A stretch of 64,000 nucleotides of DNA from Cycas panzhihuaensis. Its lineage: Eukaryota > Cycadophyta. A program made the translations under genes and the position numbers. Positions 57,869 to 64,000 of this stretch are shown piece after piece. Positions within the stretch are counted from its first letter, which is position 1. Every line of letters starts with the position of its first letter. The notes below the pieces were generated by a model. The model made no database searches. It was not told the DNA's origin and saw only the letters and a program-made list of their open reading frames with translations. The stretch is from assembly GCA_023213395.1 (NCBI GenBank), contig CM041465.1, forward strand, positions 166,229,741-166,293,740, written 5' to 3'.

Positions 57869-60403
57869 AGACCCCACAAAGCGGCTCGGGTATAACACCT
57901 ATACCCATGTAACACTTGTAAAGTATTCAACATATCTAACACTTTGATATAAAATTATAATATATATTTCATAGAAAAAAGAGTAGGAATAGGATTGCAA
58001 AACCATAATTTAGCATGAATGTTCATTTCAATTTACATACTTATGTAATAATTCATTCTGAGAAAATTAATCATCAAACATAAATCTTATAATATGGACA
58101 AAGTGTGAAATTATAGATATGTAGTATAAAGACAACATTATAAAAATTATTACTTAGGTGTTATTAATTTTCTAAGTAATGTTACCTAAGTTATTAGATA
58201 AACATGATTATTATATCATGTGGAAATAATACAAGTAGACCATTGATACATTTTTTTAAATTATTAACAAACTCTGATTATGTCATTAGTGATGTTGAAG
58301 ATAAAATTTTAAAAGAAATAAATTAGGGTGTCTAGTGAGGTAATGGTAATGATAATTTATTAGATGAAATAAAAATCTTTTTGTGGCAATTATTTACCAT
58401 GGATATACATTCATAATATAATATAATATAACATGGGTGATTTTTACCAAGGAGTTGTGGTCATTGTAAAAGTCATGCAATATGACATAAATCGCTAAAA
58501 CAAAGCACATCTTAAAGGTGATATAAAGAATATATTAATAAGTAATTTGGTACAAATGTTATATGTGAAAAGTTATATAAAGTACATGTTTATTACTAAT
58601 TACCTATGAAAGTCTTATAAAATTAGATGAATTATGGATAATAAGTGCATTTTAAAAATTAATGAAAAATTAGCTCGTATTAATAATTAATTAACAAGAA
58701 ATACTATAATATAATGTGGGAGATTTTTGCCAAGAGATTGTAGTTATCGCAAAAGTCATATAATATGAGAGAAATTATTGAAAGTGCATTTTGAAAGTGA
58801 TATAAAAAGTTTGCATTTATAAGTAATTTGACACGAATGTCAAATAAATTATGGAAAGTTATATAAAGAATATGTTTATTACTAATTATCTATAAAAGTT
58901 TTATAAAATTGGATGAATTATGGAAAGAAAATGCATCTTAAAAACTAATAAAATGTTAATTTGTGTTAACAATTAATTAATAAAAAATTATATAATATAA
59001 TATATTATGGAGTATTTTTATTAAGAGATTCTAGTCATTACAAAAGTCATGTAATATGAGATAAATTGTTAAAAGAAAGTGTATCTTGAAAGTGATATAA
59101 AGAGTCTATATTTATAATAATTGGATACAAATTAGCCCCCATACCCACAAAGGGGCTTGGATGTAACACCTATACCCATGTAACACTTGCAAAGTGTTCA
59201 ACATATCTAACACTTTGATATAGAATTATAATATATATTTCCTAGAAAAAAGTGTAGTAGTAGGATTTCAAAACCATAATTTGGTATGAATGTCTATTTC
59301 AATATACATATTTGTGTAACAATTCATTGTAGTAAAAATAATTTTCAAAAATAAATCTTATAATATAGATAATGTATGAAATTATAGATATGTAGTGTGA
59401 AGATAACATTGTAAAAATTATTACTCAGGTGTTACTATTAATTTTCTAGGTAACATTACTTAAGTTATTATATAAGCATGATTATTACATCACATATGAA
59501 AATAATACAAGTAAACCATTGATATATGTTTCTAAATTATTGACAAACTCTTATTATATCATTAGTGATGTTGAAGATAAATTTTTAAAAGAAATAAATT
59601 AGGGTGTCTAGTGAGGTAATGGTTCTGATAATTTATTAGACAAAATAGGAATCTTTTTGTGGCAATTATTTGTCATGGACATACATTCATAATATAATAT
59701 AACATAACATGGGTGATTTTTACCGAGTTGTGGTCATTGTAAAATTCATGCAATATGACATAAATCATTAAAAGAAAGCACGTCTTAAAGGTGATATAAA
59801 GAGTATATTGATAAGTAATTAGGTATAAATATCATATATGAAAAGTTATATAAAGTGCATGTTTATTACTAATTATCTATGAAAGTCTTATAAAATTAGA
59901 TGAATTATGGATAAGAAGTGCATCTTAAAAATTAATAAAAAATTATCCCATGTTAATAATTAATTAACAAGAAATAATATAATATAATATGGGTGATTTT
60001 TGCCAAAGGATTGTGGTTATTGCAAAAGTCATATAATATGAGATAAATTATTGAAAGTGCATTTTAAAAGTGATATAAAAAGTTTATATTTATAAATAAT
60101 TTGGCACAAATGTCATGTACATTATGGAAAGTTATATAAAGTGTATGTTTATTATTAATCAGTTATAAAAGTCTTATAAAATTATATGAAGTATGAAAAA
60201 AAAAACGTGTTTTAAAAGCTAATAAAAAATTAGTTTGTGTTAACAATTAATTAATAAAAAATAATGTAATATAGTATGGATTATTTTCACTAAGAGGTTC
60301 TCGTCATTACAAAAGTCATGTAATATAGATAAATTGTTGGAAGAAAGTGTATCTTGAAAGTGATATAAAGAATCTATATTTATAATAATTAAATACAAAT
60401 ATC
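57869..60403. repeat. two tandem copies of a 1.27-kb unit
   Basis: Unit 1 57869-59139, unit 2 59140-60403. Anchor: ACACCTATACCCATGTAACA at about 57895 and 59166 (offset 1271). Each has a head of about 600 bp and then 287-bp subunits. Confidence 0.85.
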
Positions 60404-61061
60404 ATATGAATTATGAAAAGTTATATAAGGTCCATGTTTATTACTAATTACCTATGAAACTTTTATAAAATTAGATGAATTGTGAAAAAAAAACTACATG
60501 TTGAAAGTTAATGAAAATTTAATATATGTTAACTTTAATTAGCTAAAAATAATATAATATGATATCGGTGATTTGTGCCAAATGGTTATGGTCATTACAA
60601 AAGTCACGCATTATGAAATAAATTATTAAAAAACAACATTGACAGTGATATAAAGAGTCTATATTTATAACTAATTGAACATAAATGTTATATAGAATGT
60701 GAAAAGTTATATAAAGTTTATGCTTACTATTAATTACCTACAAAAATCTTATAAAATTAAATAAATTATGAAAAAATATATATATCTTAAAAATTAATAA
60801 ATAAATAATTTATATTAAAAATTAATTATTAAAAAATAATATAATATAAATAATTTTTGTAAAAAAAATATAATAATCACAAAAGTCATATAATATGAGA
60901 TAAATTGTTGGAAAAAAAAATATCCTCAAAATGATATAAAGAGAATCTGCATTTATAATAATTACATATAAATTGTAGAAAATTATATAATACTTATGTT
61001 TATTACGAATTCCTTATGTAATTCTTATAAAATCAAATGAAATGTGGAAAACAATTGCATC
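58500..61061. repeat. 287-bp tandem repeat array
   Basis: The landmark AAATTAGATGAATTATGGA or a variant recurs at 58619, 58907, 59893, 60179, 60469, 60755 and 61032, spacing 277-290 bp within blocks. Units share GTGATATAAA, a GTTATATAAAG core and a TTAATTAAT end. Very AT-rich, non-coding. Confidence 0.85.
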
Positions 61062-61358
61062 TTGGATAATGTTGTCTAATAAAATAAAATATTAATGTAT
61101 CCACAATTAATCGAATGTCATACAACATCACATAAATTGGATAATGTTGTCTAATAAAATAAAATATTAATATATCGACAATTAATCGAATGTGATACAG
61201 CATCACATAAATCGGATAATGTTGTCTAATAAAATAAAATATTAATGTATCGACAATCAATCGAATGTCATACAACACATAAATTGGATAATGTTGTGTA
61301 ATAAAATAAAATATTAATATATCGACAATTAATCGAATGCCGTACAACATCACATAAA
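61062..61358. repeat. 75-bp tandem repeat, four units
   Basis: Units 61062-61136, 61137-61211, 61212-61283 and 61284-61358 (75, 75, 72, 75 bp), each starting TYGGATAATGTTGT. Because 75 is a multiple of three, the minus strand has a long repeated open frame (61033-61521) that is an artefact. Confidence 0.92.
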
Positions 61359-61442
61359 TTGTTGAGGGCAGCACATCTGTGTTCAGTTTGGAGCGAAATA
61401 AGGAGGAGAGCATCGGTAGGGCTTCAAATCGAGTGGTGAGAG
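61359..61442 (+). promoter_or_regulatory. short 5' leader/promoter region of the receptor kinase
   Basis: Only 84 bp separate the repeat array from the start codon, and base composition shifts to mixed sequence here. The nearest TATA-like sequence, ATTAATATAT (about 61313-61322), lies inside the last repeat unit. An in-frame TGA at 61437-61439 fixes the ATG at 61443 as the first possible start. Confidence 0.45.
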
Positions 61443-64000
61443 ATGGGTCTGTTGAAACTGAAATTGTTGTTGTTTCTTCTATTTTCCTTTGCAATTCGGT
61501 TATCGTTCTCATCGTCTCCATCTCATCGCCACCTCAACAACGCTTCCGATCAACACGCTCTTTTGCAATTCAAGGCCTCCGTCTTTTACGACCCCCAAAA
61601 TGTATTACTCCATTGGAATCCCGATCGCACTGCATTTTGTAATTGGAGTGGAGTTGCTTGCAGCCCAAGGAGGGACAGAGTGGTGCTTCTCGACCTCACA
61701 GATATGGCTCTACAAGGTTCTCTCTCTCCTTTCCTTGCCAACTTGTCATTCCTTCGTCAATTAATTCTTTTCAATAATAGCTTTTACGGACTTATTCCAC
61801 CAGAATTTGGGTACCTTCGTCGCTTAAGACAGCTTTCTCTTTCGTATAATCCACTCAGCGGACGCATTCCCTCTGAACTTGGCCTACTCACAAATCTGGA
61901 GTTTCTTTCCTTGGGAGTAAATAGCATGTCAGGCACCATTCCCTCTTCCTTGGCCAACATCTCCTCCTTGACTGTTTTGGCATTGGGCGTAAACAATCTG
62001 TCCGGCGTCATTCCCCCAGAATTCGGAACACTCGCCCACTTGAAAGTGCTCTACATATTTAGAAGCCAAGTGTCGGGTACCATTCCCTCTTCATTGACAA
62101 ACATCTCCACCTTGATTCAATTGGATCTGAGTTCAAATCACATCAGCGGTATCATTCCTCCTGAAATCGGTCGTCTTACAAATCTCAAAACCCTGTTCTT
62201 GCACCACAACTACTTGGAAGGATCGATTCCCTCTTCCCTCTCCAACTGCACCTCTCTCCAAAATTTGGAATTGTCAGACAACGACTTAATTGGACGCATT
62301 CCGTGGGAATTGGGTCACAAACTCACCAACCTGCAAGAAGTATATCTGGCCAAAAATCGGCTGAGTGGCAACATTCCAAACTCTTTTGCCAACTGTTCCC
62401 AACTCACAATTCTTGAGCTGTCCAAAAATCAGCTGAGTGGGACGGTGCCAATAGAGCTGGGTAAGTTGGCTCTCCTTCGATGGCTTAACTTAAGGGTAAA
62501 TCAACTTGTTAGTGGAAGCACTGCCGAATTGCCCATTCTTACACATCTCACCAATTGCTCCCTCTTAGAAACCCTGAGCTTGGGTAATAATCGACTGACT
62601 GGAGTTTTGCCTCCTGCAATAGGCCAGTTTTCTACCAAATTCACCGAGCTATACTTAGAAAACAACTTTATAGGAGGAAGGATACCTCAGCAGATTGGCA
62701 ATCTAACTAACTTGACATTACTGGATTTGGGAGGCAATCTCTTCAGCGGCAGCATTCCATCCGAATTCAAAAGACTCCAAAAGCTGGAAAGATTATATTT
62801 GATGAACAACAAATTTAAAGGGAGCATTCCGAGCGAGATGGGTCAACTACAAAGCATAGGGCTCTTGGCACTCGAGAAAAACATGCTTTCTGGACCAATT
62901 CCCCGTTCTCTTGGCCATCTCCAGCAGCTCAGAAGCCTTACTCTTTCAGAAAACCAATTATCAGGAAACATACCTGCAGCTCTTGGCAACTGTTGGCGTC
63001 TGGAACTGCTCGACCTGTCCTACAACAGACTCCATGGAAACATACCGCCAGAGGTTGCAGGTCTACAAAATCTGCTATTCTATTTCAATCTCTCAAGCAA
63101 TTCCCTCCAAGGCTCCCTGCCTCCAGAGATTGGTAAAATGGTAATGACTCAAGCCATAGACATCTCTGCCAATCGGTTGACTGGATTCATTCCAGCCACA
63201 CTTGGAAGCTGCGCAGCATTAGCGTATTTGAATCTATCTCATAATGCCTTGCAAGGTCCAATTCCACTTTCGCTTGGAAATATAAAAGGTCTCCAAGACA
63301 TGGATCTCTCTTCCAACAAGTTGTGGGGCACAATACGAAAGTCTATGGAGAAACTCCATATGCTTACACACTTGAATTTCTCATACAACAACCTCACAGG
63401 AGAAGTTCCAAAAGGAGGGAATTTTGAGAATTTTAGTAATACATCATTTATGGGAAATCCCAGACTCTGTGGATCATGGAAACACTTGCCTCCCTGTCCC
63501 CTTTCGAAACAAGCAGGGCATTCATCTCTGAAAAGAGTGATACTACCAATTGCGACTGTTGGTGTCTTCATTTTCTGCTGTTTACTTATGAGATTCTTTT
63601 GGAGCAGAAAGATTCTGCGTCTCCCGAAAACCTTTGCACTAAAACGCGAAATCCCTGTTATTTCATATCAACAACTTATCCATGCAACTGACGGATTTAG
63701 CGAGGCCAACCTGCTTGGAGTCGGCAGTTTTGGAGCAGTCTATAAAGGGATTTTAGGGGATGGCACAATGATTGCCGTCAAGGTTTTTACTTTGCAGGAT
63801 GAAGGGAGCAATCGAAGTTTCAAAAAGGAATGCAAGGTATTAAGGAGAATTCGTCACCGGAACCTTGTTAGAATCATAACCTCCTGTTCCAGCCTTAATT
63901 TTAGAGCTTTGGTCCTTCAATTCATGCCAAAGGGAAGCTTGGAAAAGAATCTGTATCCTGATGGCAGGAGCGAGAGTGAAGATGGGAATGCTTGTCCATT
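61443..64000 (+). CDS. LRR receptor-like kinase, subfamily XII type, partial
   Basis: Open for 852 codons from ATG 61443 to the window edge, no stop and no intron seen. Order: signal peptide (residues 1 to about 25, MGLLKLKLLLFLLFSFAIRL), N-terminal LRR cap (ASDQHALLQFKAS to CNWSGVAC, 66-73), about 23 LRRs of 24 residues (LxxLxLxxNxLSGxIPxxLG), a NPRLCG and CP cap, one membrane segment (about 699-716), a basic juxtamembrane stretch, and the kinase N-lobe with glycine loop GVGSFGAV (759-766), catalytic Lys 780 (AVK) and Glu 796. The kinase is cut at the edge, so the catalytic loop (RD or non-RD) is unseen. Plants of this family (FLS2, EFR, Xa21) sense microbial patterns at the plasma membrane. 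The ligand here is unknown. One LRR has RSQVSG in place of NxLSG. The clean frame contrasts with the decayed DNA around it. Confidence 0.95.
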   Translation, partial: MGLLKLKLLLFLLFSFAIRLSFSSSPSHRHLNNASDQHALLQFKASVFYDPQNVLLHWNPDRTAFCNWSGVACSPRRDRVVLLDLTDMALQGSLSPFLANLSFLRQLILFNNSFYGLIPPEFGYLRRLRQLSLSYNPLSGRIPSELGLLTNLEFLSLGVNSMSGTIPSSLANISSLTVLALGVNNLSGVIPPEFGTLAHLKVLYIFRSQVSGTIPSSLTNISTLIQLDLSSNHISGIIPPEIGRLTNLKTLFLHHNYLEGSIPSSLSNCTSLQNLELSDNDLIGRIPWELGHKLTNLQEVYLAKNRLSGNIPNSFANCSQLTILELSKNQLSGTVPIELGKLALLRWLNLRVNQLVSGSTAELPILTHLTNCSLLETLSLGNNRLTGVLPPAIGQFSTKFTELYLENNFIGGRIPQQIGNLTNLTLLDLGGNLFSGSIPSEFKRLQKLERLYLMNNKFKGSIPSEMGQLQSIGLLALEKNMLSGPIPRSLGHLQQLRSLTLSENQLSGNIPAALGNCWRLELLDLSYNRLHGNIPPEVAGLQNLLFYFNLSSNSLQGSLPPEIGKMVMTQAIDISANRLTGFIPATLGSCAALAYLNLSHNALQGPIPLSLGNIKGLQDMDLSSNKLWGTIRKSMEKLHMLTHLNFSYNNLTGEVPKGGNFENFSNTSFMGNPRLCGSWKHLPPCPLSKQAGHSSLKRVILPIATVGVFIFCCLLMRFFWSRKILRLPKTFALKREIPVISYQQLIHATDGFSEANLLGVGSFGAVYKGILGDGTMIAVKVFTLQDEGSNRSFKKECKVLRRIRHRNLVRIITSCSSLNFRALVLQFMPKGSLEKNLYPDGRSESEDGNACP

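Noticed and set aside
61033-61521. 162-codon minus-strand frame with repeated peptide
   Set aside because: It comes from the 75-bp tandem DNA repeat, whose length is divisible by three, and overlaps the start of the receptor kinase antisense.

Overview
The window is plant nuclear DNA, AT-rich and almost entirely made of decayed, nested LTR retrotransposons. One apparently intact host gene enters at the right edge. The plant assignment rests on Ty1/copia elements with tRNA-iMet-type primer sites, Ty3/gypsy elements of both non-chromoviral (Tat/Athila-like) and chromoviral type, and a leucine-rich-repeat receptor kinase of the plant LRR-XII type. The old, crowded, unpurged retroelements and the style of the kinase suggest a gymnosperm such as a conifer. 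That is inference, not proof.

Layout. (1) 1-7026: minus-strand internal region of a Ty3/gypsy element with gag, protease, RT-RNase H and integrase relics, then an LTR-like 5' region to about 10.2 kb. (2) 10243-14757: minus-strand LTR fragment of the same family as the large element at 17.6-30.0 kb, split by a 3.1-kb gag-only copia-type element (11206-14346). (3) 14758-15411: minus-strand copia gag relic, then about 2.2 kb of non-coding DNA. (4) 17593-30036: a 12.4-kb plus-strand gypsy element with roughly 2.5-kb LTRs. It keeps gag, protease and an additional RNase H (aRH) but has lost RT-RNase H and integrase. Non-coding DNA with arrays of short repeats sits in their place, and one array folds into hairpins with compensatory changes. 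(5) 30053-35248: a young minus-strand copia element with near-identical 217/216-bp LTRs and a perfect AAAAC target duplication, 16 bp beyond the gypsy LTR. (6) About 35.8-46.5 kb: another minus-strand gypsy element, split between gag and protease by a plus-strand copia element (about 39.6-44.45 kb) and a small TRIM-like relic. (7) 46.5-49.5 kb: AT-rich non-coding DNA. (8) 49468-52647: a roughly 1-kb direct duplication of flank plus gypsy LTR, with an antisense copia RT fragment between the copies. (9) 51929-57429: a plus-strand chromovirus carrying a solo-LTR insertion with a GGCAA target duplication. (10) About 57.87-61.36 kb: tandem arrays with 1.27-kb, 287-bp and 75-bp periods. (11) 61443-64000: an open LRR receptor-kinase reading frame that leaves the window inside the kinase domain. 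Its start codon lies only 84 bp after the last 75-bp repeat.

The only gene likely to act for the host is the receptor kinase. The rest records successive insertions, deletions and decay. The most unusual signals are the hairpin repeat array in the 3' region of the large gypsy element, the recurrence of one short repeat where its polymerase and integrase are missing, the gag-only copia-type element, and the tandem repeats abutting the receptor-kinase gene.
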